Shown here in pieces: positions 1-8,562 of a stretch of DNA of 64,000 nucleotides; the first letter of the stretch is position 1; each line of letters begins with the position of its first letter. Under the pieces are notes generated by a model, which ran no database searches, was not told the origin of the DNA, and worked only from the letters and a program-made list of their open reading frames with translations. Made by a program: the position numbers and the translations under genes. Source of the DNA: Erythrobacter sp. KY5 (GTDB lineage Bacteria; Pseudomonadota; Alphaproteobacteria; Sphingomonadales; Sphingomonadaceae); the NCBI RefSeq assembly GCF_003264115.1, contig NZ_CP021912.1:2897001-2961000 (forward strand), read 5' to 3'.

Positions 1-32
1 TGCCGGTCTTCTGATCGCGCCTTTCGAATTGA

Positions 33-69
33 GGGAGGCGCCGCGTCTAAAGCGTGCGCCTCCCCTTTT
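33..69 (+). terminator. Rho-independent terminator of a gene left of the window
   Basis: A 9-bp perfect stem (GGGAGGCGC at 33-41 with GCGCCTCCC at 56-64) is followed by CTTTT. A TGA at 12-14 preceded by codons for Pro-Val-Phe could be the end of the upstream gene, but too little is visible to call that gene. Confidence 0.7.
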
Positions 70-77
70 GCTTCTGA

Positions 78-96
78 CGGTTCCGACGCGGAACCG
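78..96. repeat. 7-bp inverted repeat before the TonB receptor gene
   Basis: CGGTTCC (78-84) and GGAACCG (90-96) form a perfect palindrome around a 5-nt spacer, 41 bp before the chosen receptor start. It could be an operator or a leader hairpin (CGTTTTT follows at 101-107). No known regulator motif was recognised. Confidence 0.35.
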
Positions 97-137
97 CACA
101 CGTTTTTCAAGGCCTAATCATGAGGGGGTCTAGCATT

Positions 138-2846
138 ATGTCGACCGGCAAGCGCCTGGCAGGGCTGCTGCTTCTCACCACGTCGCTCACCTTTCCCGCG
201 GTTCTTCACGCCCAGTCGACTGAGCAAACCGAGGAAGATGAGCTGGCGCAGGACGTCCAGGATCCACAGGACGACGAGGATTTCCAGGAACCCGAGGTGT
301 CCGTTCCGGGCGGTTCGGGCATCATCGTTACCGGACGTCGCAACCGCAATCCCGAGCGCTCCTCGACCCAGGTTCTGAACGTCCTTTCCGAAGCCGACAT
401 CGCCCGTACGGGTGAAGGCGACATCGCTGGCGCTCTTGGCCGCGTTACAGGTCTGTCGCTCGTCGGCGACGGCCGCGTCTTCGTTCGCGGCCTGGGCGAT
501 CGTTACTCGCTTGCTCTTCTCAACGGCCTTCCCCTGCCGAGCCCGGAACCGCTCAGCCGCGTCGTTCCGCTCGACATTTTCCCGACCAACGTGATCGCAT
601 CGAGCCTTGTGCAGAAGACCTATTCTGCCAACTATCCCGGCGAATTCGGCGGCGGTGTCATCAACCTCACCACCAAGGCAGTTCCTGTAGAGGACTTCCT
701 CTCGGTGAGCTTCGGCATCAGCGGTGACAGCGAGACCACCTTCGAAAACGGCCTGACCTATTTCGGCTCAGACTGGGATTCGTTCGGTTTCGACAACGGC
801 AACCGCGACATTCCGTCGAACTTGCAGTCCTTCTTCGACAGCGGCGAGCGTATCGGTACGATCGATCTGGCCACTTCCGAAGGCATCGCAGGGCAACTGT
901 TTCCGCTGAACCTTGTGACGCTGCAGAAGGACAATTCGCAGCGCCCCAACTTCTCGGGCTCGATCACCGGTGGCCTGTCACTTGAGCTGGGTGACGACAC
1001 CTTCCTCGGCGTGATCGCAACCGCTTCGATCAAGAACAGCCTGCGCAACCGCCAGGTCCTCTCTCAGCGTGGTAACAACGACCTGAGCGAAGTGTTCGAA
1101 ACCCGCGAGACCTTCATCACCGACGAGAACATCCTGGTGAACGGACTTCTCGGCTTCGGTCTCGATTTTGGCCCGCACACGGTTCGCTGGACCAACCTGT
1201 ACATTCGCGACACGCTCAAGACCGCGCGTCTAGAAGAGGCTTTCGATCCCTTCCCCGGTGAGGTCGGCTTCGACTTCGTCAACCAGCAGACCGCATGGTT
1301 CGAGCGTCAGCTCATGGACACGCAGCTGGTGGCGGAGCTCGACTTTGACCGGATCAGCGTCGACCTGCGCGGCGGCTATGCCCGCACCGACCGCGAAGCG
1401 CCGTTCAACACCACCTTCAGCTATACGCGCACGAACTTCACCGGTAACCAGTTCGGTGACCAGTTTGTCGCGTATTTCAACCAGCTGTCCGACGCCGGCA
1501 TCACAACGGTCGCTTTCGACGACCTGAAGGAAGAGCTTTACTACGGCGGTATCGACCTCGGATATGAGATTACGAGTACCTTCGAGGCTACCGTAGGTTA
1601 CGCCTATTCGGACACCGACCGCCGCTCGTCGAGCCGCGAGTTCCGTCCGTTCATCGCACCCGATCCCGCGTTCCAAGACGTGGGCCTCAATGAAACCGCC
1701 GCGGTTGCGCTGGGTTTGCGTCGTCCCGGCGACATCATCAACGGTGCGACCCTCGCTGGCTTCAACGTCTCGCTGACCGAAGCGACGCCGTTTCCCGTGT
1801 TTGACGCAGCGCTTCAGGTGCATGCAGGTTACGGCCTGCTGCGCTGGCTGCCGACCGACACGCTGACGCTCGAAGCGGGTGTGCGTTACGAGGATGGCGA
1901 GCAGGTTGTCGCTCTCGATCAGTCAGTGTTCAACACGCCGATCGCCGGGGCAACGCCGACCAACATCTTCAACGACTACTTCCTTCCGTCGGGGACCATC
2001 ACCTGGGAACCGATCCCGGACTTCCAGGTTCGCGCCAGCGCTTCGCAGACCATCGCCCGCCCACAATTCCGCGAGCTGGTCGAGCAGCGTTATTTCGATC
2101 CGGAATCCAACCGACTGTTCCAAGGTAACCCGCTGCTTCAGGACTCCGAGCTGATCAACGCCGAAGTCCGTGCAGAGTACTACATGGGCGGGCCCAACCG
2201 GGTGAGCCTTGCAGGCTTCTACAAGGAGATCGACAACCCGATCGAGAGCACGTTCAACGTCGCATCGGGTCAGGTCTTCACCAGCTTTGCAAATGCTCCT
2301 TCCGCAGAGCTTTTCGGGCTTGAGCTTGACGCGGTGTACGGGATTGATCTGTACGGCATGGGAGGCAGCTTCTGGGAGACCAAGCAGCTGCTGTTCATCG
2401 CCAACTACACCTACACCCAGTCCGAGCTTTCGGTGAGCGACACCGACATCTCGCCGGTGCCGGGCAACCCGGGGCAGCTTGCCAACCTCATCTTCGACGA
2501 TGGCGCTCCGCTGGTGGGTCAGTCCGACCATCTTGCCAACCTGTCGATCGGGATCGAAGACACCGAGAAGACGCAGCAGCTTTCGGTGCTGTTCAACTAT
2601 GCGAGTGAGCGCGTCACGCAGCGCGCCGGTGCGCAACCGGACTTCGTCGAAGATCCGGGCCTGACGATCGACATCGTCGCCCGCACCGAGCTTCAGCTGG
2701 GTGTCCCGATGGAGCTGAGCCTCGAGGTGCGCAACATCACCGGACGCGACAATTTCGAGTTCCAGGAACTCGGCGCGAACCGTGTGGAGTTCAACACTTT
2801 CCAAGTCGGCACGACCTTCGCGCTTGGGATAACGGCGAACTTCTGA
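138..2846 (+). CDS. TonB-dependent outer-membrane receptor
   Basis: Outer-membrane active transporter of about 902 residues. A signal peptide (Lys-Arg then a hydrophobic stretch ending around HAQ) is followed by an acidic linker and a plug domain that begins with a TonB-box-like IIVTGRR and contains the VFVRGLGDRYS and YPGEFGGGVINLTTK motifs. The rest is beta-barrel and ends in an aromatic residue (ITANF), as outer-membrane barrels do. The start at 138 is chosen because GAGGGGG, a good Shine-Dalgarno, precedes it and overlaps the alternative ATG at 120. It resembles the large receptor families expanded in sphingomonads; the substrate cannot be read from sequence. It is a single gene ended by its own terminator. 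Confidence 0.9.
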   Translation: MSTGKRLAGLLLLTTSLTFPAVLHAQSTEQTEEDELAQDVQDPQDDEDFQEPEVSVPGGSGIIVTGRRNRNPERSSTQVLNVLSEADIARTGEGDIAGALGRVTGLSLVGDGRVFVRGLGDRYSLALLNGLPLPSPEPLSRVVPLDIFPTNVIASSLVQKTYSANYPGEFGGGVINLTTKAVPVEDFLSVSFGISGDSETTFENGLTYFGSDWDSFGFDNGNRDIPSNLQSFFDSGERIGTIDLATSEGIAGQLFPLNLVTLQKDNSQRPNFSGSITGGLSLELGDDTFLGVIATASIKNSLRNRQVLSQRGNNDLSEVFETRETFITDENILVNGLLGFGLDFGPHTVRWTNLYIRDTLKTARLEEAFDPFPGEVGFDFVNQQTAWFERQLMDTQLVAELDFDRISVDLRGGYARTDREAPFNTTFSYTRTNFTGNQFGDQFVAYFNQLSDAGITTVAFDDLKEELYYGGIDLGYEITSTFEATVGYAYSDTDRRSSSREFRPFIAPDPAFQDVGLNETAAVALGLRRPGDIINGATLAGFNVSLTEATPFPVFDAALQVHAGYGLLRWLPTDTLTLEAGVRYEDGEQVVALDQSVFNTPIAGATPTNIFNDYFLPSGTITWEPIPDFQVRASASQTIARPQFRELVEQRYFDPESNRLFQGNPLLQDSELINAEVRAEYYMGGPNRVSLAGFYKEIDNPIESTFNVASGQVFTSFANAPSAELFGLELDAVYGIDLYGMGGSFWETKQLLFIANYTYTQSELSVSDTDISPVPGNPGQLANLIFDDGAPLVGQSDHLANLSIGIEDTEKTQQLSVLFNYASERVTQRAGAQPDFVEDPGLTIDIVARTELQLGVPMELSLEVRNITGRDNFEFQELGANRVEFNTFQVGTTFALGITANF

Positions 2847-2873
2847 TCGCCTTGCCATCTGCGCATTTGCAAG

Positions 2874-2906
2874 AGGGCCGCTTCCTTTTGGGGGAGCGGC
2901 CCTTTT
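2874..2906 (+). terminator. Rho-independent terminator after the TonB receptor
   Basis: AGGGCCGCT pairs with AGCGGCCC around a G/T-rich loop and is followed by TTTT. It lies 28 bp past the receptor stop. Confidence 0.75.
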
Positions 2907-2958
2907 CGTTTGGGTCCAAGCTGAAGTTGAAGCGCGGTTCGCGCGCCCCTTTGCCGGA

Positions 2959-3645
2959 TCAGCCGATGTCGAAGACGTAGCCCGCCCCGCGCACCGTGCG
3001 CAGCGGATTGCCCCCGCCAGCTGCCTTGATCGCGCGGCGCAGCCGGCCGACCCAGACGTCGACGGTGCGCTCGTCGATCTCCGGTTCGCGTTTGCCAAGT
3101 CCGGCGATCAGATCATCGCGGCTCATCACCGTGTTTGGGTTCTCCGCGAAGAAGCGAAGCAGGCGGAACTCGTTAGGCCGCAGCTTGATCGGTTCGCCTG
3201 ACCAGCGCGCCTGAAGGGCTGACATGTCGATCGACAGGTCGCCTGCCTCGATCCGGCGCGCCGCGTGGCGGTCAGGCGCTCTCGTCAGCAGCGCCAGCAC
3301 CCGGTCAAGCACGCCCGTCCGGGTCAACGGCCCGACCACATAGTCATCCGCGCCCGCCTTGAGAGCACGCCGGCGGTCCTCTTCGTCGTGCTCGTCCAGC
3401 ACCATCGTGATGTGCGCGGCGGCGGTTCGTTCGTCCGCACGCAAGCGGCGGCACATTTCGAGCCCCGCCAGGTCTTCCATCACCCAGTCAACGAACACCC
3501 ACAGCGCACCATCGACCAGCCGCCTGGGCCCATCCGATCCCAGCCGGTCGAACGTGATGCGCCTTCCATCGTGGATGAAGTCTTCGCGAAAGCTGTCGGG
3601 GCCCTCGCCCAAATCGCTGGTCAGGAAGACGGTGATGACATCCAT
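2959..3645 (-). CDS. OmpR/PhoB-type response regulator with an atypical receiver
   Basis: DNA-binding response regulator of about 228 residues. The N-terminal half is a receiver-like domain with a candidate phosphoacceptor Asp53 (FVDW). The usual N-terminal acidic pair is not evident, and the conserved Lys-Pro near the end of the domain is replaced by Gly-Pro (VVGPLT, about residue 105), so phosphorylation may be altered. The C-terminal half is a winged helix with LRPNEFRLLRFF and TVDVWVGRLRRAI, ending at GAGYVFDIG. The start at Met 3645 removes a 27-residue extension that does not look like a receiver. No cognate histidine kinase is in the window; the gene lies downstream of the aldo/keto reductase on the same strand. 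Confidence 0.8.
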   Translation of the reverse strand: MDVITVFLTSDLGEGPDSFREDFIHDGRRITFDRLGSDGPRRLVDGALWVFVDWVMEDLAGLEMCRRLRADERTAAAHITMVLDEHDEEDRRRALKAGADDYVVGPLTRTGVLDRVLALLTRAPDRHAARRIEAGDLSIDMSALQARWSGEPIKLRPNEFRLLRFFAENPNTVMSRDDLIAGLGKREPEIDERTVDVWVGRLRRAIKAAGGGNPLRTVRGAGYVFDIG

Positions 3646-3779
3646 GAGCCCGGCCAAGTCCAGTGGTTGCAAGTGAGGCGCACCACCGGAATTGACGCGC
3701 CTGTGTGACGCGTTCGTGACGAGCACCGCGCTAGTTCGACAGGCTTGTCACAAAGCGACTGATCTGGCCCCTAAACCGC

Positions 3780-4802
3780 TCATTTCACGACCGAAACTGT
3801 ATCCATCGCTGGCAGCCCCATACCAAGGCCAGTTGGCAATTTAGGTCGATAGGGCTTCTCCAGCGAAGCGATCTCATCGTCGCCGAGTTCAAGCTCCACC
3901 GAAGCCAGCGCCGCTTCGAGGTGATGCGCCTTCGTCGCACCGATGATCGGGGCGCACATGGCGGGCTTCGTGAAGTGCCAGGCCAGCGCGATGCTTGCCA
4001 TCGCATCGCCGCGCTGCTCGGCGAGATCGGCCAGCGCTTCGACGATTGCCCGGTCTGCTTCGTCATCATCCTTGTAGAGCGCCTTGCCCACGCCGTCGGT
4101 TTTCGAGCGCACCGTCTCCTCGCCCAGCGGCCTCGCCAGACGCCCGCGCGCCAGCGGGCTCCACGGGATCACACCCACGCCCTCATCCTCGCACAAGGGC
4201 AGCATCTCGCGCTCTTCCTCGCGGTAGAGGAGGTTCAGCTGATTCTGCATCGCTATGAAGGGCGTCCAGCCGTTTGCGCGCGCGGTTTCCTGCGCCTTGG
4301 CGAACTGCCATGCATACATCGAGGACGCCCCGATATGCAGCGCCTTGCCCGCCTTCACGATGTCGTGCAGCGCCTCCATCGTCTCTTCGATGGGCGTTTC
4401 ATCGTCCCAGCGGTGGATCTGGAAGAGGTCGACATAGTCCATGCCGAGCCGCGTCAGGCTGTCGTCGATGGCCTGCATCAGGCTTTTGCGTGAATTGCCA
4501 CCGGCATTGGGCGCCTGCCGCCACGGGAAGTACGCCTTGGTCGCGACCACGATCTCGTCGCGCCGCGCCATTTCGTTCAGCAGCTTGCCGGTGATCTCTT
4601 CCGACGTTCCGCCGGAGTAGACGTTGGCGGTGTCGAAGAAGTTGATCCCTCCCTCCAGCGCCTGCCGGAAGAACGGGCGGCTTGCATCCTCATCGAGCAG
4701 CCAGTCGCCGTGCCAGCCCTTGGTCGTGTCGCCATAGCTCATGCAGCCAAGGCAAAGGCGCGAGACCATCAGGCCCGAGTTTCCAAGACGGGTGAATTTC
4801 AT
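3780..4802 (-). CDS. Aldo/keto reductase
   Basis: NAD(P)H-dependent oxidoreductase of 340 residues, the normal length for the family. The catalytic tetrad is visible: Asp57 and Tyr62 in FDTANVYSGG, Lys89 in VVATKAY, and His130 in DLFQIHRWD. The C-terminal IIGATKAHHLE matches the cofactor-phosphate-binding loop. It is most like the subgroup of soluble YajO/Tas-type reductases of small aldehydes or ketones; the physiological substrate is unknown. A 13-bp palindrome at 4876-4888 lies upstream and could serve as operator. Confidence 0.9.
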   Translation of the reverse strand: MKFTRLGNSGLMVSRLCLGCMSYGDTTKGWHGDWLLDEDASRPFFRQALEGGINFFDTANVYSGGTSEEITGKLLNEMARRDEIVVATKAYFPWRQAPNAGGNSRKSLMQAIDDSLTRLGMDYVDLFQIHRWDDETPIEETMEALHDIVKAGKALHIGASSMYAWQFAKAQETARANGWTPFIAMQNQLNLLYREEEREMLPLCEDEGVGVIPWSPLARGRLARPLGEETVRSKTDGVGKALYKDDDEADRAIVEALADLAEQRGDAMASIALAWHFTKPAMCAPIIGATKAHHLEAALASVELELGDDEIASLEKPYRPKLPTGLGMGLPAMDTVSVVK

Positions 4803-4875
4803 GAGCGATTACTCCTGGATGGACCACGCAAGGGGGTGGTTTGAAAATATGAGCCCTGCCCGCAAGGCCCTGTGA

Positions 4876-4888
4876 AAATTGGCAATTT
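4876..4888. promoter_or_regulatory. 13-bp palindrome upstream of the aldo/keto reductase
   Basis: AAATTGGCAATTT is a perfect 6-1-6 palindrome about 75 bp before the reductase start. This 193-bp gap (4803-4995) holds no gene. A role as operator is only a possibility. Confidence 0.3.
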
Positions 4889-4995
4889 CGAGAAATGCGG
4901 CTGTAGGATGTGTGACTTTCCAAATCGTGGCGGCGTGACAATGCTTGAGACTGCGTTCTAGCAGTCGCCCACCCAGTAGGAAACCGACGCAGGCT

Positions 4996-5736
4996 TCAAC
5001 TCAGCGTCAGCCCGCCATCGACCACCAGCGTCTGGCCGGTCATGTAGCTCGACAGCGGCGATGCGAGAAACAAAGCCGCGCCTGCCATGTCTTCGGGCGT
5101 CCCCATGCGGCGCAGGGGGATTGATCGCAGCGATGCTTCCAGCCGTTCGGGATGCTGCGTCGTGACGGCGGTCAGCTTGGTCGGGACCAGCCCCGGCGCG
5201 ATGCCGTTCACGCGAATGCCATCCCTCGCCCACGCCTCGCCCAGCGTCTTCACGAGGCTCGCCGCGCCAGCCTTCGATGCGCCATAGGCAGGGTTGCCGA
5301 TCACCGACTTGAACGCCGCGACCGAGGACACGACGATCATCGTGCCTCCCGTATCGGCAAGACCGGCGTGAAACGCGCGCGCCACGTCCATCACGGAATT
5401 GAGGTTGACGTCGATCACATCATCCCAGCCGGGCCGCGCAAATTCCTCGCGGCCATAGCGCACGATGCCCTGCGACTGGATCAGCACATGCGGCTCCAGC
5501 ATGGCATCGGGCAGGCTCTCAACCGCGCTGCGGTCCATCACGTTGAGCCGGTGATAGGTCAGCCCGGTCATGTCGCTGTCCTCGGCTTCCAGATAGTCGC
5601 CGCTATCCGGCCGGGTGCCGGTGACATGGACCTCAGCCCCGCGAGCGCGAAACCCTTGCGCAATGCCATTACCGATCCCGCTCGACCCGCCGATGACGAG
5701 GACGCGCTTGTCTGTGAAATCGAGTGGATTGGTCAT
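4996..5736 (-). CDS. Short-chain dehydrogenase/reductase
   Basis: Rossmann-fold oxidoreductase of 246 residues. It has the cofactor motif GGSSGIG (residues 16-22), the catalytic Ser in VVSSVA (about 137-138) and the YGASK motif with Tyr151 and Lys155. The C-terminal stretch SYMTGQTLVVDGG is typical of the classical SDR family, close to 3-oxoacyl-ACP reductases (FabG-like) and sugar or alcohol dehydrogenases. Its position between an acyl-CoA dehydrogenase and an aldo/keto reductase on the same strand suggests a catabolic group, but the substrate is not defined. Confidence 0.9.
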   Translation of the reverse strand: MTNPLDFTDKRVLVIGGSSGIGNGIAQGFRARGAEVHVTGTRPDSGDYLEAEDSDMTGLTYHRLNVMDRSAVESLPDAMLEPHVLIQSQGIVRYGREEFARPGWDDVIDVNLNSVMDVARAFHAGLADTGGTMIVVSSVAAFKSVIGNPAYGASKAGAASLVKTLGEAWARDGIRVNGIAPGLVPTKLTAVTTQHPERLEASLRSIPLRRMGTPEDMAGAALFLASPLSSYMTGQTLVVDGGLTLS

Positions 5737-5860
5737 GGTTGTTCTCCTCGGGTAACAAACAAGAGCGGCGCGTTAGGCAGTCAAGGCGCGAATTGCATTC
5801 CAGCCCCTTTCCGTCATTCCAGCGAAAGCTGGGATGACGTGTTTAACAAACTGGCGCCCC

Positions 5861-7003
5861 TCAAATCGCGCGGCTGACCACTTCCTTCATGATCTCGCTC
5901 GTCCCGCCATAGATTCGGGCGACGCGGGCGTCGCGCCACAGCCTCGCGATGGCGTATTCGTTCATGTAGCCTGCGCCGCCGTGCAGTTGCAGGCAGGCAT
6001 CGACCATCTCCCACTGCATCTCGGTGTGCCACAGCTTGGCTGCCGATGCCTCGTCGGTGGTCAGCTCTCCGCGAAGGTGGCGTGCGATTGCCCAGTCGAG
6101 ATGCGCCCAGCCGACCTGCAGCTTGGCCTTGAGGTCCGCGAGCGTGAATTTGGTGTTCTGGAATTCGAAGACGGTGGTGCCAAAGGCCTTGCGGTCCTTG
6201 GTGAAGTTGACCGCTTCGTCGAAGGCGCGCTGCGCCCCGGCCTGTGCGGAGACCGCGATGCTGAGGCGTTCCTGCGGCAGCTCTTCCATCAGATGGATGA
6301 AGCCGCGCCCTTCTCGGCCAAGGATATTGGTCTTGGGCACGCGCACATCGGCGAAGAACAGCTCTGAGGTGTCGGCGGAATGCTGGCCGATCTTGTCGAG
6401 GTTGCGGCCCTTTTCGAAGCCGGGAGTGCCTGCATCGACCAGCACCAGCGAAGTGCCCTTGGCGCCCTCTTCCGGGTTGGTCTTGGCGACCACGATCACC
6501 ACATCGGCGTTCTGGCCGTTGGTGATGTAGGTCTTCGAGCCATTGATGACGAGGTGATTGCCATCCGGAATCGCGGTGGTCTTGATCCCTTGCAGGTCGC
6601 TGCCCGTGCCCGGTTCGGTCATGGCGATCGCGCTGATGATGTCGCCCGAGATCATACCGGGGAGGTACTTCGCCTTCTGCTCTTCGCTGCCGAGCCGCTC
6701 GAAATAATTGACGGTGATGTCGTTCTGAAGCGTGAAACCGGCGGATGAGCCCATATAGGCAAGCTCTTCGGCGAGCACGCAGTTGAACCCGAAATCAAGG
6801 CCGAGGCCGCCATTCTCTTCCTTGACCGTGGGGCACAGCATGCCCGCATCGCCCAGCGCCTTCCACGCCTTGCGCGGGACCAGGCCGTCCGCCTCATGGT
6901 TGTCGAGGTAAGGCTCCATATGTTCGGCAAAGACCTTGCGAACGGTGTCGCGGAAGGCTTCGTGATCGTCGTTATAGGCGGTGCGGTGCGCGGTATCGAG
7001 CAT
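5861..7003 (-). CDS. Acyl-CoA dehydrogenase
   Basis: FAD-dependent fatty acyl-CoA dehydrogenase of 380 residues with the family signature AMTEPGTGSDL (about 127-137) and the FAD-contact region DRKAFG. The C-terminal motif reads IYGGTSEIMKEVV, where the medium-chain enzymes carry the catalytic Glu; the Gly there together with a Glu at about 263 (FDEAVNFTKDRKAFG) matches the long-chain/isovaleryl type, in which the base sits on the other helix. It probably acts in beta-oxidation or branched amino-acid breakdown. A 29-bp imperfect palindrome lies between it and the preceding gene. Confidence 0.9.
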   Translation of the reverse strand: MLDTAHRTAYNDDHEAFRDTVRKVFAEHMEPYLDNHEADGLVPRKAWKALGDAGMLCPTVKEENGGLGLDFGFNCVLAEELAYMGSSAGFTLQNDITVNYFERLGSEEQKAKYLPGMISGDIISAIAMTEPGTGSDLQGIKTTAIPDGNHLVINGSKTYITNGQNADVVIVVAKTNPEEGAKGTSLVLVDAGTPGFEKGRNLDKIGQHSADTSELFFADVRVPKTNILGREGRGFIHLMEELPQERLSIAVSAQAGAQRAFDEAVNFTKDRKAFGTTVFEFQNTKFTLADLKAKLQVGWAHLDWAIARHLRGELTTDEASAAKLWHTEMQWEMVDACLQLHGGAGYMNEYAIARLWRDARVARIYGGTSEIMKEVVSRAI

Positions 7004-7023
7004 GCGTTATCGGTCTCTCTCTA

Positions 7024-7052
7024 AGGTCCAGTTGCTAGGTGCAACTGAACCT
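7024..7052. promoter_or_regulatory. Long palindrome before the acyl-CoA dehydrogenase
   Basis: CAGTTGC (7029-7035) and GCAACTG (7041-7047) form a perfect 7-bp inverted repeat around TAGGT, extended outward with one mismatch to AGGT/ACCT. The element is 20 bp before the acyl-CoA dehydrogenase start. It has the size of a TetR-type operator but no regulator gene is adjacent. Confidence 0.4.
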
Positions 7053-7094
7053 GAGAGACACGCTCATGTAAAGGGGGCAAACTGCCCCGGCGGC

Positions 7095-7490
7095 TCAATT
7101 TGCCTTGTTGCAGATCACCAGCACGCGCATCGTTTCGCCGTCATTGCTGAAGATGGGCGAGGCCTGTCCGGTGGGCAGATCACGCAGGACATCCTGTACC
7201 GCGCCCGGCAGGCGTTCCTGCGGCACGTGGCGGTTGCGGGTGATCTCGGCATCGATGTCGCGGGCGAGATCGATTGCGTCCGCGCAGGAAGCGATTTCCT
7301 TGGTGCGCGCCTCGAACGCCTCTGCCGACATGCCAGCCAATGCGACCGACAATTGCACGAGGTGATAGCTGGGCTGGAACGAACCACGCGCGCCTTCGAC
7401 CACCTGCGCCGAAGCGGCGACCGGGGCGATTGATGCAGCGAGCAGCGCGGCTGCGCCAGCGGACTTTGCGAAAAGAGACCTTGCGAACAT
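7095..7490 (-). CDS. Small secreted protein, possibly related to the tail of PpiC/SurA-type isomerases
   Basis: Predicted periplasmic protein of about 131 residues with a clear signal peptide (MFARSLFAKSAG then a hydrophobic core ending in ASAQ). The start ATG at 7490 is preceded by a perfect AGGAGG with 8-nt spacing, which favours it over a GTG three codons earlier. The C-terminal segment LRDLPTGQASPIFSNDG followed by MRVLVIC resembles the end of SurA/parvulin-type peptidyl-prolyl isomerases (LPxGQxSxPI), but a full parvulin domain is not recognisable. Two cysteines (SCAD and VICN) could form a disulfide. Function unknown. Confidence 0.7.
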   Translation of the reverse strand: MFARSLFAKSAGAAALLAASIAPVAASAQVVEGARGSFQPSYHLVQLSVALAGMSAEAFEARTKEIASCADAIDLARDIDAEITRNRHVPQERLPGAVQDVLRDLPTGQASPIFSNDGETMRVLVICNKAN

Positions 7491-7578
7491 TTGAGACACC
7501 TCCTGTTACCCGCCGCAGCAGAGTTTCAGGATTAGCCATGAACGCGGGGTGAATTCTCCCGCTCTCACCTGGCGTGCA

Positions 7579-8412
7579 TCAGCCTACGAAAGCACGCTCG
7601 ATCACGAACTGGCCGGGCTTGTTGTTCGCGCCCTCTTCGAAGCCGCGTGCTTCGAGGTCGGCGGCGTGGTCCTTGATCATCGCCATCGAACCGCACAGCA
7701 TCACACGGTCGGTTTCGGGGTCGAAATGCTTGGGGCCCTTGCTGTTCTTGAACAGGCGGCCATCGTCGATCAGCACCTGAATGCGGTCGGAGGTGTGGAA
7801 CTCCTCGCGCGTGACGGTGGGGACGTAGATCATCTTTTCGCGATCTTCGTCCTCAAGCAGCGGATCGCCTTCGAGCTTGCTTTCAAGAAGGTCGCGATAG
7901 GCAAGGTCGGCAACGCGGCGGACCGAGTGCACAACGATCACTTCGTCATACATCTGGTAAACCTCGGGATCGCGAACGAGGCTCATGAAAGGCGCAAGGC
8001 CGGTGCCGGTCGAGAGCATGAACAGCCGCTTGCCCGGAAGCAGCGCGTCGGTGACGAGCGTGCCGGTCGGCTTCTTGCCCAGATAGATCGGATCGCCCGG
8101 CTTGATGTGCTGCAGCCGCGAGGTTAGCGGGCCGTCCTGCACGATGATCGAGAGGAATTCCAATTCCTCTGCATAGGAAGGGCACGCCATGGAGTACGCG
8201 CGCAGCAGCGGCTTGCCGTCTTCCTTGGGCAGGCCGATCATGATGAATTCGCCCGAGCGGAAACGAAACGCAGGCGGCCGCGTCATCTTGAGGCTGAAGA
8301 GCTCCTCGTTCCACTGGTGCACATCGGTCACCGTCTCAACGGAAATCGCTCCGCTTTCCTGAAACGCATCGCGCGGGGGAATCGGGGAGGTGGTGGTGGC
8401 AGTCTCAGTCAA
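7579..8412 (-). CDS. fpr: Ferredoxin-NADP reductase
   Basis: FAD-dependent reductase of about 277 residues that exchanges electrons between NADP(H) and ferredoxin or flavodoxin. Visible motifs are RAYSMA (FAD binding), STGTGLAPFMSLV (NADP binding), CGSMAMI, and the C-terminal QFVIERAFVG, which is typical of the bacterial Fpr type ending close to the flavin. The reading frame extends to TTG 8499 / ATG 8496, but that stretch contains two perfect hairpins and no family sequence, so a TTG at 8412 is preferred; this start is uncertain. Such enzymes supply reductant or respond to oxidative stress. Confidence 0.85.
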   Translation of the reverse strand: MTETATTTSPIPPRDAFQESGAISVETVTDVHQWNEELFSLKMTRPPAFRFRSGEFIMIGLPKEDGKPLLRAYSMACPSYAEELEFLSIIVQDGPLTSRLQHIKPGDPIYLGKKPTGTLVTDALLPGKRLFMLSTGTGLAPFMSLVRDPEVYQMYDEVIVVHSVRRVADLAYRDLLESKLEGDPLLEDEDREKMIYVPTVTREEFHTSDRIQVLIDDGRLFKNSKGPKHFDPETDRVMLCGSMAMIKDHAADLEARGFEEGANNKPGQFVIERAFVG

Positions 8413-8438
8413 AACATCGGCCTCGAATTCAGGTGTGC

Positions 8439-8457
8439 GAGGCGCGGGGCGCGCCTC
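8439..8457 (-). promoter_or_regulatory. Leader hairpin 1 before fpr
   Basis: GAGGCGCG (8439-8446) and CGCGCCTC (8450-8457) form a perfect 8-bp stem with a 3-nt loop, 27 bp before the preferred fpr start. Confidence 0.5.
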
Positions 8458-8463
8458 ATGCTT

Positions 8464-8492
8464 GAGGGGGCAAATGGCGGTTTTGCCCCCTC
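8464..8492 (-). promoter_or_regulatory. Leader hairpin 2 before fpr
   Basis: GAGGGGGCAAA (8464-8474) and TTTGCCCCCTC (8482-8492) form a perfect 11-bp stem around a 7-nt loop. It lies inside the N-terminal extension of the fpr frame, which argues that this stretch is untranslated leader. It has no following T tract in the fpr direction. Confidence 0.55.
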
Positions 8493-8562
8493 GCATCAAG
8501 GTAGATTAGCGTTTTCGCCCTAAAGCGCGCCTTTTGAAGGTGACGTGTCCGTCAACGCCCGA

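Noticed and set aside
1923..3098. 391-codon ORF on the minus strand
   Set aside because: Covers the end of the TonB receptor gene, its terminator and the regulator end; low-complexity Arg/Ala-rich product.
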